DNA of 64,000 bases from Olsenella uli DSM 7084 (GCF_000143845.1 NC_014363.1:1907186-1971185), one strand, 5' to 3'; shown: positions 17,304 through 26,481, numbered from the stretch's first letter. Notes: a model not told the origin generated them from the letters alone. Translations and numbers: made by a program.

Positions 17304-18038
17304 TCACAGCTGGGGGCACTTGGAGAGCGCGGCCTCGTCGGCAATGACCACGCAGTTGGTATGCAGCTGCAGAATTGAAGCGGGGCAGCCGGGGTCCACC
17401 GGGCCGTAGCACATCCGCTGGACCGCATCGGCCTTGGCCTCGCCGTTGGCGATAACCAAGATCATGCGGGCGTACATGATGGTCTGGACGCCCATGGTGT
17501 ACGCCTGACGCGGGACGTCCCCCTCGCGCTCGAACAGGCGCGCGTTGGCCTTGATGGTGCTCTCGGTGAGGTCGACGCAGTGCGTCCCCTTGGAGAAGAA
17601 GTCATCGGGCTCGTTGAAGCCTATGTGCCCGTTATGCCCTACGCCCAGCAGCTGCAGGTCCGGGTAACCGGCCTCGGCGACCATGCGGTCGTATTCCCGA
17701 CAGGCGACGTCGGCGTCGGGGTTGGCGCCGTCCGGCACGTGTGTGTTGGCCTCGTCGATGTTGATGTGGGCAAAGAGGTTCTCGTGCATGAAGTAGTGGT
17801 AGCTCTGAGGGTCAGAGTGCCTGAGGCCACGATATTCGTCCAGGTTGTAGGTGGAGACGCGGCTGAAGTCCACGTCGCCCTTGCGGTACCACTCCGCCAG
17901 CTGCTGGTATGCGCCAAGCGGGGTGGTGCCCGTGGCAAGACCCAGGACACAGTCTGGCTTCATGATGACTTGAGCTGATATAACGTTTGCTGCCTTGCGA
18001 CTCATGTCCTTATAGTCTGTAGTGCGGACAATTCTCAT
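17304..18038 (-). CDS. nagB: Glucosamine-6-phosphate deaminase
   Basis: Converts glucosamine-6-phosphate to fructose-6-phosphate and ammonia, letting amino sugars enter glycolysis. The substrate loop LGLATGTTPLGAY, YNLDEYRGL with the catalytic Asp region, and GVGHNGHIGFNEP with the catalytic His are intact. At 244 aa it is the short Gram-positive form. GGGGG lies just before the ATG at 18038, so that start is preferred to the upstream ATG at 18050. It appears to be a single gene with no nagA nearby. Confidence 0.95.
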   Translation of the reverse strand: MRIVRTTDYKDMSRKAANVISAQVIMKPDCVLGLATGTTPLGAYQQLAEWYRKGDVDFSRVSTYNLDEYRGLRHSDPQSYHYFMHENLFAHINIDEANTHVPDGANPDADVACREYDRMVAEAGYPDLQLLGVGHNGHIGFNEPDDFFSKGTHCVDLTESTIKANARLFEREGDVPRQAYTMGVQTIMYARMILVIANGEAKADAVQRMCYGPVDPGCPASILQLHTNCVVIADEAALSKCPQL

Positions 18039-18143
18039 TACATCCCCCATAACGTCCTAGCATGATCCGAGCGGGTGCCCACATTATATGGCGTGAGGCC
18101 CGACACGTCGAGCACGGGGGCCAGCGGCGTAGGACGGCGGGAG

Positions 18144-18779
18144 CTAGAGGAGGCGCGCCAGGTCTTGGAGGGCATGGAAGCGATGGGAGATGGCGTTCTT
18201 CTCGGCCGGCGAGAGCTCCGCCATCGTCCGTCCCGGCGCATCGTCGGGAAGGAACAGCGGGTCATAGCCAAAGCCACCGTCCCCACGTGCCTGGAAGGCG
18301 ATGCGACCGTTGCAGTCGCCATTGCCTGCGGTCGCGCCCTCGCCGTCCCCGTCGCGCTCGACCAGCACCACGCTCGAGTGGAAGTGAGCCCCTCGCCTGC
18401 CTTCGGGCACGTCGGCGAGCTCGCGGAGCAGCTTGGCGTTGTTTGCGGCATCGTCGCCATGGGTCCCCGCGTAGCGGGCCGAGAGGATCCCGGGCGCTCC
18501 GTCGAGGGCGTCCACGCAGAGGCCGGAATCGTCGGCAACCGCCATGGACAGGCCCGTCTCGTCCAGGGCGGCGACGGCCTTGATGTGGGCGTTGTCGGAG
18601 AAGGTCTCGCCGTCCTCCACGGGATCGGGGAAGTCTCCCAGCTCACCGAGGGCTACGAAGCGCACGTCCCGCATCACGGTCGAGAGGATGGCCTCTATCT
18701 CGATGACCTTGTGGGGGTTGCCCGTCGCGACGACGACGGTCCTCGCGGGGTCGAGGGAGCCGATGTCGATGGTTGTCAT
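18144..18779 (-). CDS. rdgB: XTP/dITP diphosphatase (RdgB/HAM1 family)
   Basis: House-cleaning pyrophosphatase that removes non-canonical purine nucleotides such as XTP and dITP. Family motifs: VVVATGNPHKVIEIE at the N-terminus, VADDSGLCVDALDGAPG, SARYAG and the C-terminal FGYDPLFLPD and AELSPAEKNAISHR. There is a Gly/Asp-rich insertion near residue 135. It is downstream of rph on the same strand, the classic rph-rdgB pairing, but separated by about 155 bp containing a tandem repeat. Confidence 0.95.
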   Translation of the reverse strand: MTTIDIGSLDPARTVVVATGNPHKVIEIEAILSTVMRDVRFVALGELGDFPDPVEDGETFSDNAHIKAVAALDETGLSMAVADDSGLCVDALDGAPGILSARYAGTHGDDAANNAKLLRELADVPEGRRGAHFHSSVVLVERDGDGEGATAGNGDCNGRIAFQARGDGGFGYDPLFLPDDAPGRTMAELSPAEKNAISHRFHALQDLARLL

Positions 18780-18820
18780 GTTCTTCTCCTCCGAATGCTG
18801 TAGCTGCGGACTGGGGCGCT

Positions 18821-18880
18821 GGATGCCGGAGCGCTGGGCGCCGGCGAGTCGGATGCCGGAGCGCTGGGCGCCGGCGAGTC
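18821..18880. repeat. 30-bp tandem duplication between rph and rdgB
   Basis: Two exact 30-bp copies starting GGATGCCGGAGCGC, followed by a partial third (GGGTGCCGGG). It lies in the intergenic gap. Confidence 0.9.
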
Positions 18881-18935
18881 GGGTGCCGGGGTGCCGCCAG
18901 ATACCGCCGGGTGCCGCTGGATGCCGCGGACTGCG

Positions 18936-19739
18936 TCATTCCTGAAATCCGGTGACCTGGTTCTGAAGCGCCACGAGACGCCCGATGCCCACCTGACCCA
19001 GGTCGAGCAGGGCGTTCAGCTGGGCGCGGTCGATGGTCGAGCGCTCGCCGGTGCCCTGGACCTCGACGATGCCACCAGCGTCCGTGCCAACGAGGTTCAT
19101 GTCAACCTGAGCGTGGGAGTCCTCGGGATAGTCGAGGTCAAGCAGCAGGCTTCCATCCACCATGCCCATGGAGATGGCAGCAACCTGGCCGGTCAGCGGC
19201 AGACGTGCGAGGCGCCCGGCATCGACGGAAGCCATGAGCGCGTCGTGCAGGGCCACCCACGCACCCGTGATGGATGCCGTGCGCGTGCCCCCGTCGGCCT
19301 GGATCACGTCGCAGTCGCAAATGACCGTGAGCTCGCCCAGGCGATGCAGGTCGACCACGGCACGCAGGCTGCGGCCGATCAGGCGCTCGATCTCCATCGA
19401 GCGACCCTTGCGGCCCTTGTACTCGCGGCGGCTGCGCGTGCTGGTGGACGCGGGCAGCATGGCATACTCGGCGCTGACCCAGCCCGCGCGCGAGCCCTTG
19501 CGCCAGGCAGGCACGCCCTCCTCCACCGTGGCCGTGCAGATGACACGCGTGTCGCCGAACTCCGCCAGGCACGAGCCGTCGGCATTCTTCATGATGTCGC
19601 GCGTGAGCTTGGCGGGGCGCATCTGGTCGGCGGCACGGCCGTACGAACGGGTGAGGGAGGGGACCTGGACGGTCGCGGGCGCTGGGATGGTGCCCCCTGG
19701 TGCAGGGCTTGCGGGTGTAGGCGCTTCGGACGCAGACAT
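18936..19739 (-). CDS. rph: Ribonuclease PH
   Basis: Phosphorolytic 3'-5' exoribonuclease that trims tRNA 3' ends. Motifs: SYGRAADQMRP, GDTRVICTATVEEGVP, EYAMLPASTSTRSRRE, DVIQADGGTRTASITGA and the C-terminal VEVQGTGE. I chose the ATG at 19739, preceded by GGGAGGC. It gives 267 aa, with an Ala/Pro-rich N-terminal extension of about 28 residues (SASEAPTPASPAPGGT) not usual in the family. tRNA-Val lies just upstream on the same strand. Confidence 0.95.
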   Translation of the reverse strand: MSASEAPTPASPAPGGTIPAPATVQVPSLTRSYGRAADQMRPAKLTRDIMKNADGSCLAEFGDTRVICTATVEEGVPAWRKGSRAGWVSAEYAMLPASTSTRSRREYKGRKGRSMEIERLIGRSLRAVVDLHRLGELTVICDCDVIQADGGTRTASITGAWVALHDALMASVDAGRLARLPLTGQVAAISMGMVDGSLLLDLDYPEDSHAQVDMNLVGTDAGGIVEVQGTGERSTIDRAQLNALLDLGQVGIGRLVALQNQVTGFQE

Positions 19740-19794
19740 CTTGCCTCCCATACGAAGCCGGGCCCCGCTGCCTGCGGAGCCCGGACGGTCCCTC

Positions 19795-19870
19795 TGGTGG
19801 GCGATGACGGGTTCGAACCGCCGACCTTGTGCGTGTAAGGCACCTGCGCTAGCCGCTGCGCCAATCGCCC
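19795..19870 (-). tRNA. tRNA-Val (TAC anticodon)
   Basis: A 76-nt cloverleaf with encoded CCA. Acceptor GGGCGAT/ATCGCCC; anticodon loop CTTACAC gives TAC; T-loop GGTTCGAACCC. Confidence 0.95.
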
Positions 19871-19939
19871 GTTGCAGGCAGAGTGTACCATAGCGCCCCC
19901 AGCCCCCCGCAGGGCGACCGCAGCGCCTATACTGGTCCC

Positions 19940-21538
19940 ATGAACACGACACTCACATCCATCACACGGCTCCTCGCACGCGAGGGTCTGCTTGCAGATA
20001 GCGCCAACGTCTTCGACGAGGCCGGCGCCAATGGGTCCGGCGGCGCCGAGGGGGGCGTCTCCGCCGACGTCTGCGGTGTGGACTGCGACTCACGCCACGC
20101 AGCCCCCGGCCACCTCTTCGTCTGCAAGGGCAACGCCTTCAGGGCCAGCTACCTCGCACAGGCGCTCGCGGCGGGTTGTGTGGGCTACCTCTGCGACGAG
20201 GCGCGGGCGGGCGAGCTGGCGGCCCACTGCCCACAGGTACCACGACTGGTGTCCCATGACCTGCGCCGCGCGATGGCGCTCGTCTCGGCCGAGGCCTGGG
20301 GCCATCCCGATCGCAACCTCGGCGTGCTGGGCATCACGGGGACCAAAGGCAAGTCCACGGTAGCCTACATGCTGCGCTCGATTCTGGATAGCGACGCAGA
20401 CGGCACACGTGGCGCGCCGCACACCGGCATCCTTGGCTCCATAGAGACCTTCGACGGCATCGAGCGGGAGGAGAGCGTGAACACCACGCCCGAGGCGCCA
20501 GACCTCTGGCGCCACCTCCACAACGCCGCCACGTCAGGACTGAGCCACATGGTCATGGAGGTCTCCAGCCAGGCCCTCAAGTACGATCGGGTGGTGGGGC
20601 TGGGCCTGGACGTGGCCTGCTTCCTCAACATCGGTTGCGACCACATCTCACCCGTGGAGCACCCCAGCTTCGAGGACTACTTCGAGAGCAAGCTGCGCAT
20701 CTTCGACCAGGCATGCGTCGCCGTCGTGAACCTGGACTCCGACAAGGCCGACGTCATCCTCGAGCGTGCGGCGCGCTGCGGGCGCACAGTGACCTTCTCG
20801 GCAACGGGACAGGGCGCGGGCGGCGCCCCTGCGGGGGCGGGAGGCGCGGACGTCTGGGCCGAGGGCATCAGCTCCCGCGAGGGGCGCATCCAGATGATGG
20901 TGCGCACCCCCAGCTGGTCCGAGCCCGTCACGGTGTCGATGCCCGGCCTGTTCAACGCCGACAACGCGCTTGCCGCCATCGCCATCTGCGAGGCCTGCGG
21001 CATCGGACGCGAACGGGTCGTGGCCGGGCTTGCGCGCGTGCGGGTTCCCGGCCGCATGGAGCTTCTGCCCACCGCCGACCCAAAGGTCACGGGAATCGTT
21101 GACTACGCGCACAACAAGCTGTCATACCAGCGCTTCTTCTCGTCCATGGCGCAGGAGTTTGCCGGACGGGCCATCATCGCGGTCCTAGGCGCCCCCGGCG
21201 GAAAGGCCTACGAACGCCGCCGGGAGCTGCCACAGGAGGCGTCCAAGTGGGCCGACTACCTCATCTACACCGAGGAGGACCCCGCGGGCGACCCCGTGGA
21301 GGAGATTTGCTCCCAGCTGGCCGCAGCAACGCCCGCAGGACAGGACTTCGAGGTCATCGTCGACCGCCCGGCAGCCATCAGGCGTGCCGTCGAACTGGCC
21401 TTTGGCTACCCTCAGGGCGCCCTCGTATGCCTGCTGGCAAAGGGCGACGAGACGCTTCAGCACGTGGGGAACTCCTTCGTCCCCTGCGAGACCGACGGCA
21501 CCCTCTTCGAGCGCGCGGTGGGGGAGCGTCTGGGGTAG
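19940..21538 (+). CDS. murE: UDP-N-acetylmuramoyl-tripeptide synthetase (MurE-like Mur ligase)
   Basis: ATP-dependent ligase adding the third residue of the peptidoglycan stem peptide in the cytoplasm. The P-loop GITGTKGKST is at about 131-140, with NTTPEAPDLW and VMEVSSQALKYDR in the central domain, DYAHNK at the domain 2/3 boundary and AKGDETLQH near the C-terminus. The position of the DAP-specific DNPR motif instead reads EEDPAGDP, closer to L-Lys-type enzymes; a non-DAP third residue is inference. There is an Ala/Gly-rich insertion near residue 300. The ATG at 19940 aligns with the family start. Convergent with the Fe-ADH gene. Confidence 0.88.
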   Translation: MNTTLTSITRLLAREGLLADSANVFDEAGANGSGGAEGGVSADVCGVDCDSRHAAPGHLFVCKGNAFRASYLAQALAAGCVGYLCDEARAGELAAHCPQVPRLVSHDLRRAMALVSAEAWGHPDRNLGVLGITGTKGKSTVAYMLRSILDSDADGTRGAPHTGILGSIETFDGIEREESVNTTPEAPDLWRHLHNAATSGLSHMVMEVSSQALKYDRVVGLGLDVACFLNIGCDHISPVEHPSFEDYFESKLRIFDQACVAVVNLDSDKADVILERAARCGRTVTFSATGQGAGGAPAGAGGADVWAEGISSREGRIQMMVRTPSWSEPVTVSMPGLFNADNALAAIAICEACGIGRERVVAGLARVRVPGRMELLPTADPKVTGIVDYAHNKLSYQRFFSSMAQEFAGRAIIAVLGAPGGKAYERRRELPQEASKWADYLIYTEEDPAGDPVEEICSQLAAATPAGQDFEVIVDRPAAIRRAVELAFGYPQGALVCLLAKGDETLQHVGNSFVPCETDGTLFERAVGERLG

Positions 21539-21612
21539 GCGGCTCGCGAGCGCCCGGGACGAGGCGACGCCTCCACCCGAAAGACCACTGCCAGGCGATG
21601 GCGTCAGCTCAC

Positions 21613-21647
21613 AGGGGGGCCGAGACGCGCTGTCTCGGCCCCCCCCG
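21613..21647. terminator. Strong GC hairpin between convergent genes
   Basis: Stem GGGGGCCGAGAC pairs with GTCTCGGCCCCC around a short GCGCT loop. It lies between the murE and Fe-ADH stops and could serve both. No long T-run on either side, so terminator function is likely but not certain. Confidence 0.65.
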
Positions 21648-21696
21648 AACAAAGTGCCCATCTGCGCGCGAGCGGGCCTGAAATGGCCGTGCGAGA

Positions 21697-22911
21697 CTAG
21701 AAGTCCACGTCCACGTCGTTGTAGACGCACTCGAGGAGGTGCTCCATCTCCTCCTGCGTCGGCTGGCGCGGGTTGGATCCCGTGCAGGCGTCGAGGATGG
21801 CGTTTGCGGCGACGTCGTGCCTCTTCGCCTCGAACTCCTCGTAGTCGATGCAGGAGGCCTCGCTCTTCACGCCGCCCTCGCCGTAGTTCTTGATGCCCTG
21901 CGGAATGTCGAGCACGTCGTTGAGACCACGGATCATCTGGACGAGAGACGCAACGAGCTCGTCGTCGGTCGCACCATCCAGGTGGAAGACCTCCTTTGCC
22001 AGGTAGGCGTAGCGCTCCTTGGCGCGCGCGTCCTTGGCGTTGAACTGGATGACCTTACCCAGATACATGGCGTTGGCGCAGCCATGGATGATGTGGCCGC
22101 CCGAGAACGCGGCCCCCGTCTTGTGGGCCATGGAGTGCACGATGCCCAGCAGGCCCGAGGAGAAGGCGATGCCCGCAAGGCACTGGGCGTCATGCATGTG
22201 CTGGCGTGCGTCCTTATCGCCCTTGTAGGACTTGGGCAGCCACTCGACGATCTCCCTCATGGCGTGGAGCGCCATGGCATCAGTGTACATGGAGGCCGCA
22301 GTGGAGACATAGGCCTCGATGGAGTGCGTGAGGGCATCCATGCCGGTATGGGCGCAGAGCTTGGCAGGCATGGTGTAGGTGAGCTCGGGGTCGACGATGG
22401 CGACATCCGGCGTGATCTCGAAGTCGGCGATGGGGTACTTGATGCCCTTCGAGTAGTCGGTGATGATCGAGAACGCCGTGACCTCCGTCGCGGTGCCAGA
22501 GGTCGATGAGATCGCGCAGAAGTGCGCCTTGGTGCGCAGCTCGGGCAGACCGAAGACCTTGCACATGTCCTCGAAGGTGGTCTCGGGGTACTCGTACTTG
22601 ATCCACATGGCCTTGGCCGCATCAATGGGCGAGCCGCCGCCGATGGCGACGATCCAGTCGGGCTGGAACTCGCTCATGGCCTGGGCACCCCTCATGACGG
22701 TCTCGACGGAGGGGTCGCTCTCGACGCCCTCGAACAGCTTGACCTCCATGCCGGCGGACTCGAGGTCGGCCTGAACGTCCTGCAGGAAGCCACCACGACG
22801 CATGCTGCCGCCACCCGTGACGATGATGGCCCTCTTCCCGCCCAGGTTCTTTACCTCGTGGCGGGCACCCTCTCCAAAGTAGAGGTCACGCGGATTGGTA
22901 AAACGTCCCAT
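21697..22911 (-). CDS. Iron-containing alcohol dehydrogenase
   Basis: A 404-aa group III (Fe-dependent) NAD(P)H alcohol dehydrogenase, likely reducing aldehydes during fermentation. Cofactor motif VAIGGGSPIDAAK at about 88-100; metal ligands D192 and H196 in HTGMDALTHSIEAY, then H259/H263 in GIVHSMAHKTG and H273/H276 in SGGHIIHG. All are intact. It resembles butanol-dehydrogenase-type members; the substrate cannot be read from sequence. Stand-alone gene, divergent from the helical-repeat pair. Confidence 0.92.
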   Translation of the reverse strand: MGRFTNPRDLYFGEGARHEVKNLGGKRAIIVTGGGSMRRGGFLQDVQADLESAGMEVKLFEGVESDPSVETVMRGAQAMSEFQPDWIVAIGGGSPIDAAKAMWIKYEYPETTFEDMCKVFGLPELRTKAHFCAISSTSGTATEVTAFSIITDYSKGIKYPIADFEITPDVAIVDPELTYTMPAKLCAHTGMDALTHSIEAYVSTAASMYTDAMALHAMREIVEWLPKSYKGDKDARQHMHDAQCLAGIAFSSGLLGIVHSMAHKTGAAFSGGHIIHGCANAMYLGKVIQFNAKDARAKERYAYLAKEVFHLDGATDDELVASLVQMIRGLNDVLDIPQGIKNYGEGGVKSEASCIDYEEFEAKRHDVAANAILDACTGSNPRQPTQEEMEHLLECVYNDVDVDF

Positions 22912-23333
22912 ACTATCCTCCTCTGGACCGCGAGCCTTGCGCGGTCAAGCCATACAGGCGACCTGGTGCCACCTGACACTACCGAAGTACCGCAGTGAAA
23001 CTGGCCTGGATTCCCCCGGTGCGGCATACGTCGGCTCCCTGCCGCGCCCCTGGCCTCCATCCATTATCTGGCATATTGCGCACAGTTCAATTCTTTACTT
23101 TTCCAAATGAACACGCTCTTGTGTACGTTTGGGTCCATCGACAAGGCCGGCCTCGGAACGCCGTCCGCCATCCCACGACCAGGTGGTCCCGAGGCCACGA
23201 CCGTCCGCAGTCGGGTACGATTGTGCGACGTAGGGCATCCACGGACGCCGGCACAGGACGCGCGCGGACGCCGCAGCACACATCCGCTGCGCCACGCTCG
23301 CAGCGCACTGCCCAGGGGGAGGGGGCACGACGC
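22912..23333. other. Divergent intergenic region
   Basis: No gene seen. It separates the divergent Fe-ADH and helical-repeat genes, so promoters for both should lie here. The only AT-rich patch is near 23060-23110 (TTCAATTCTTTACTTTTCC). I could not identify a convincing -35/-10 pair or a Rex-type operator. Confidence 0.4.
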
Positions 23334-24392
23334 ATGGCATATGACGCCAACCGCGAGGACTACCAGCGCCTGGGCCTGCGCTTCGCCCGTTCGCTCGACG
23401 GCAGCGACGCACAGGGCGTGACTCGGGCGTTCGCGACGTTCGGGCGACGCTTCGCCCAGAACCGCGACTCGCTCCCACAGACGGATGCGGACCGTGCCTT
23501 CCACCTGGTTGCCGTCGCCGCGACGTCGATAGACTACGAACTCCCCTTCGCGAGCGACGAGCGGGCGGGGCAGATCATCGAGCGCGGCCATCGGCTCCTG
23601 GACGAGGCGCTGGAGCTCGATCCCGACTGCCATGACGCCATCCGCATGCGCGAGGCGGCCGCCATCGGCTCCTTCGAGGGCTACTACGACTTCCTGCGCG
23701 AGGGGGCGGACGAGGTGCGCGCCCACTGCGAGGAGGCCCGCAGGAAGGCGGCCGCAGGGTTCGACGACGAGCGCGCCGCGCTCGAGGCAGACATCGCCAT
23801 GCGCCCCTACCTGCGCTGGCTTGCGACCCAGGCCGCGAAGGCCGTCATCTGCGGCCATAACCGCGAGGCCGTCCGCCTGGTCGAGTCCTCGCTCGAGCTG
23901 GACCCGCAGGACACGTCCGACGCCCGCTTCACCGCCGCCATCGCCTACGCCAAGCTCGAGGACGAGGCTGGCCTGGACGCGCTCGCCCGACACGAGGCGT
24001 CCAGGGGGGTGCGACGGGACGGGGATGACGCCTGGATGCAGCTCGCACGCATCACGCTCGCCCACCGCCAGCACGACCTCATGGGTGCCCGCATGCGACT
24101 CAGGCGCCTGGCACAGACCTACCCCTACGCCGCCGACGCCCTCCTCGCCCAGAAGGAGCTGCCCGACGGCGTGTTCGCCCGTCTCGCCGTCCCGCCCTTC
24201 AGCGAAGACGAGCTCATCTTGGCCCTCTCGGAGGGCACCGTCCTTCTGCAAGAGGGACGCGACCGAGACGGGCGCGGCTCGCTGGGCTGCTGGCTCGCCA
24301 CGGAGGCGCGGCGCATGGGAGCGCGCGAGATGCCCATGCCCCGAGGCGGCACGCGCGAGGGCAGGCAGCGCGAAGACGGGCAGCGCCCGTGA
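23334..24392 (+). CDS. TPR-like helical-repeat protein (paralogue 1)
   Basis: An unrecognised 352-aa, Arg/Ala-rich, all-helical cytoplasmic protein with no signal peptide. It contains TPR-like segments (LLDEALELDPDCHDAIRMRE, SSLELDPQDTSDARFTAAIA). The block AYAKLEDEAGLDAL followed by DAWMQLARITL is shared with the next gene, so the two are tandem paralogues. The ATG at 23334 is preceded by GGGAGGGGG; the frame stays open upstream, but that part does not look conserved. Its stop overlaps the start of the next gene (GTGA). Function unknown; a scaffold or regulatory repeat protein is a guess. Confidence 0.7.
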   Translation: MAYDANREDYQRLGLRFARSLDGSDAQGVTRAFATFGRRFAQNRDSLPQTDADRAFHLVAVAATSIDYELPFASDERAGQIIERGHRLLDEALELDPDCHDAIRMREAAAIGSFEGYYDFLREGADEVRAHCEEARRKAAAGFDDERAALEADIAMRPYLRWLATQAAKAVICGHNREAVRLVESSLELDPQDTSDARFTAAIAYAKLEDEAGLDALARHEASRGVRRDGDDAWMQLARITLAHRQHDLMGARMRLRRLAQTYPYAADALLAQKELPDGVFARLAVPPFSEDELILALSEGTVLLQEGRDRDGRGSLGCWLATEARRMGAREMPMPRGGTREGRQREDGQRP

Positions 24393-25360
24393 ACGCCCAC
24401 GAGGAGCTGGTCTTGCGCCTTGCCACCAAGCGTCGTGCAAGGCTGGGCCTGAGCGACGCCGCCTACGCCGAGCTCGTGGAGGCCGTGCGCAAGGATCCCC
24501 AAGGCTTCGTGGACGATGGCGAGGAGGAGGCGTTCTCGCTGGTCGCGTCGGCCCTCGACCGCTACGAGAATGACCGCGAGGGCGACGATCTGCTGGATGA
24601 TGACGCGTTTGCAGCAGCGCGCGGCAGACGCATGGCCCGTATGAGGAGCGACTGTGCCGAGGCACTCTCACATGACCCGGGTTGCGTCGATGCCCTGCTG
24701 ATGGACGCCATCGCCACGGATGCCGGCTCCGATGCGCTCGTTGGCGCACTCATGGACATCGAGCGCCGCTTCGCCGAGAGGAGGCCCGCGTCTCGTGGCG
24801 GAGACCCTCAAGACGCCTGGGAGGACGTCTTCGCCCACCCGTACCTGCGCTTGGCGGCCACTCTCTCGCGCGCCTGCCTCGACTCGGCCCGCTACCGCAT
24901 GTCCGCACAGGTCGCCTGGCGGCTGATGGACGCAGTGCCGAGCGACGTCCTGGGGGCACGGCACGGCTGTGCCCTGGCCTACGCACGCCTTGAGGACGAG
25001 GACGCGCTCGACGAACTCGACGAGCGCTTCGGTCGGCGAGGCGACGCCTGGATGCAGCTCAGTCGCGTAATCCTCCCTTACAAGCTGGGACGCATGGGAG
25101 CCGCACGGCGCGCGCTGCGTGGATTCGACAGCCTCTGCGAGGGCGGCGTCTACGCGCTGCTGCGCCCCATTCTCATCGACACCTACCTGCCCGACCGCCC
25201 CCTCGCCGAACCCTACGGCTTCGAGGAGGCCACCCTGGCCGTGCATGAGGCCGATCCCATCATCGTCGATGTGCCCGACCTCCCCATCTGGGTGCAGGAG
25301 CAGCCTGGCATGCTGGAGTCCGCGATGTCGTTCGCACGTCGGTCGGGGCTCGACTGGTAG
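24389..25360 (+). CDS. TPR-like helical-repeat protein (paralogue 2)
   Basis: A 323-aa paralogue of the preceding gene, starting at a GTG that overlaps its stop by 4 bp, so translation is coupled. Shared landmarks are CAEALSHDPGCVDALLMDAI, AYARLEDEDALDEL and DAWMQLSRVILPYKLGRMGA. No catalytic motif, signal peptide or membrane segment. The C-terminus (FEEATLAVHEADPIIVDVPD) is acidic and differs from paralogue 1. Function unknown. Confidence 0.7.
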   Translation: MNAHEELVLRLATKRRARLGLSDAAYAELVEAVRKDPQGFVDDGEEEAFSLVASALDRYENDREGDDLLDDDAFAAARGRRMARMRSDCAEALSHDPGCVDALLMDAIATDAGSDALVGALMDIERRFAERRPASRGGDPQDAWEDVFAHPYLRLAATLSRACLDSARYRMSAQVAWRLMDAVPSDVLGARHGCALAYARLEDEDALDELDERFGRRGDAWMQLSRVILPYKLGRMGAARRALRGFDSLCEGGVYALLRPILIDTYLPDRPLAEPYGFEEATLAVHEADPIIVDVPDLPIWVQEQPGMLESAMSFARRSGLDW

Positions 25361-25919
25361 CCGAAGGTCGACGTTCCGCCAGACAGTCGGAAGGCAGTCG
25401 GAACTGGGTTTGGCGTACAACCGGATGACCAGGCGGACATCGTACCCGACAAACAATTCGTGTGGACGCCTCGCGCGGAGGGGTTCGTGCGGGAGGTTCC
25501 CGTGGTGTCTTATCATGGACGCTTTGCACGAATGGGCAATTCACAATAACTCGTGTGTCGTCCGCTTCTCATGATCGCGTGGACGGCAGGAGAACTTTTG
25601 TGAAAAATAATGAAACTATTTTCACAATACCTTACCACACATCCATTTTGGAAGGCCTCTCGGACGACAGGCGAAGTAGCGTGAGTCGCCCCAGACCTTC
25701 CGCTCACACTAGCTCCCCTGCCATCCAGTGACGGTGAAAAAACGGACGACAGAGAAAGCTCTGTGAGTCTGCTGTCCGCCGAGACTCACAATAACTCGTG
25801 TGCCGTCCACAGGGGTCTCGGAAGCATCAACATGCCCCCATCACTCCAGAGCCCGTCACCCTCTGGCGTCACGCCGGCTCCGACCCTGACGTCATGTGAG
25901 CACGCAGCCCCCGCTTAGA
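25361..25919. other. Non-coding region with a duplicated 24-bp word
   Basis: No gene seen. The word TCACAATAACTCGTGTG(T/C)CG, continuing for a few more shared bases, occurs at 25541 and 25786 in direct orientation; a shorter relative (ACAATTCGTGTGGACG) is near 25451. An imperfect inverted repeat GTGAAAAATA/TATTTTCAC is near 25600-25625, and GGACGACAG...CTGTCC lies near 25744-25778. The region separates the 3' end of the helical-repeat pair from the 3' end of the EIIA gene. Confidence 0.5.
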
Positions 25920-26369
25920 TCAGCCAATCTTCTCCGCCATGAGGACATAGAGCTCGTGGGCGTTCGCACAGGCGCCAATCGCCTCGAGGAGCCGCTGGTC
26001 CTGGATGACCTCCATGAGGCGCCGGAGCATCTCGACCTGACCATGGGCCTCGAGCGCCAGCATGAAGAGCACGCGGGGACGCAGCGTGGTGTCGGGGTCG
26101 CCCATCATCTTGAGCTCGACGGGCTCTCTGAGCGTCACGATCGAGACGGCGGGCTCGTTGATGTGAGCCGGATCGCAATGCGGGATGGCGATGTCAAAGG
26201 CAACGGCGGGCAGCGCCGTGGGAAAGACCGCCTCCCGATCGACAATGGCCTGGGGGTAGCTGTCCTTGGCATATCCGGCGTCGACGAAGCCCTGGGCCAC
26301 TTTCCTGAGAGCTTCCTCGCCATCGTGCGCATCGAGACCAACCCGAACGAGCTCTTCCTTAAGCAGCAT
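25920..26369 (-). CDS. PTS sugar transporter EIIA, fructose/galactitol type
   Basis: Phosphocarrier that passes phosphate from HPr to an EIIB protein. A 149-aa PTS_EIIA type-2 domain with the active His at about residue 64 in DIAIPHCDPAHI, then LREPVELKMMGDP and VLFMLAL. The ATG at 26369 follows AAGGGAG. It stands alone, about 5 kb from the EIIC/EIIB genes at 30.9-32.7 kb that it plausibly serves. A 16-bp palindrome upstream suggests control by a GntR-type repressor. Confidence 0.88.
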   Translation of the reverse strand: MLLKEELVRVGLDAHDGEEALRKVAQGFVDAGYAKDSYPQAIVDREAVFPTALPAVAFDIAIPHCDPAHINEPAVSIVTLREPVELKMMGDPDTTLRPRVLFMLALEAHGQVEMLRRLMEVIQDQRLLEAIGACANAHELYVLMAEKIG

Positions 26370-26434
26370 GCACGTCTCCCTTCGCGCAGAGCGCCGCACG
26401 CGACGCTCCAGCGTTCCTTCCGCTCTAGAGCTTG

Positions 26435-26450
26435 TACATACTAGTATGTA
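26435..26450. promoter_or_regulatory. 16-bp perfect palindrome (TACATACTAGTATGTA) upstream of EIIA
   Basis: A perfect palindrome 65 bp upstream of the EIIA start. Its GT/TA/AC spacing resembles operators of GntR/HutC-type repressors. It is followed by a direct repeat TATAAGTAGTCAGA at 26449 and 26466 (period 17 bp). Operator function is inferred. Confidence 0.5.
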
Positions 26451-26481
26451 TAAGTAGTCAGACTCTATAAGTAGTCAGATT

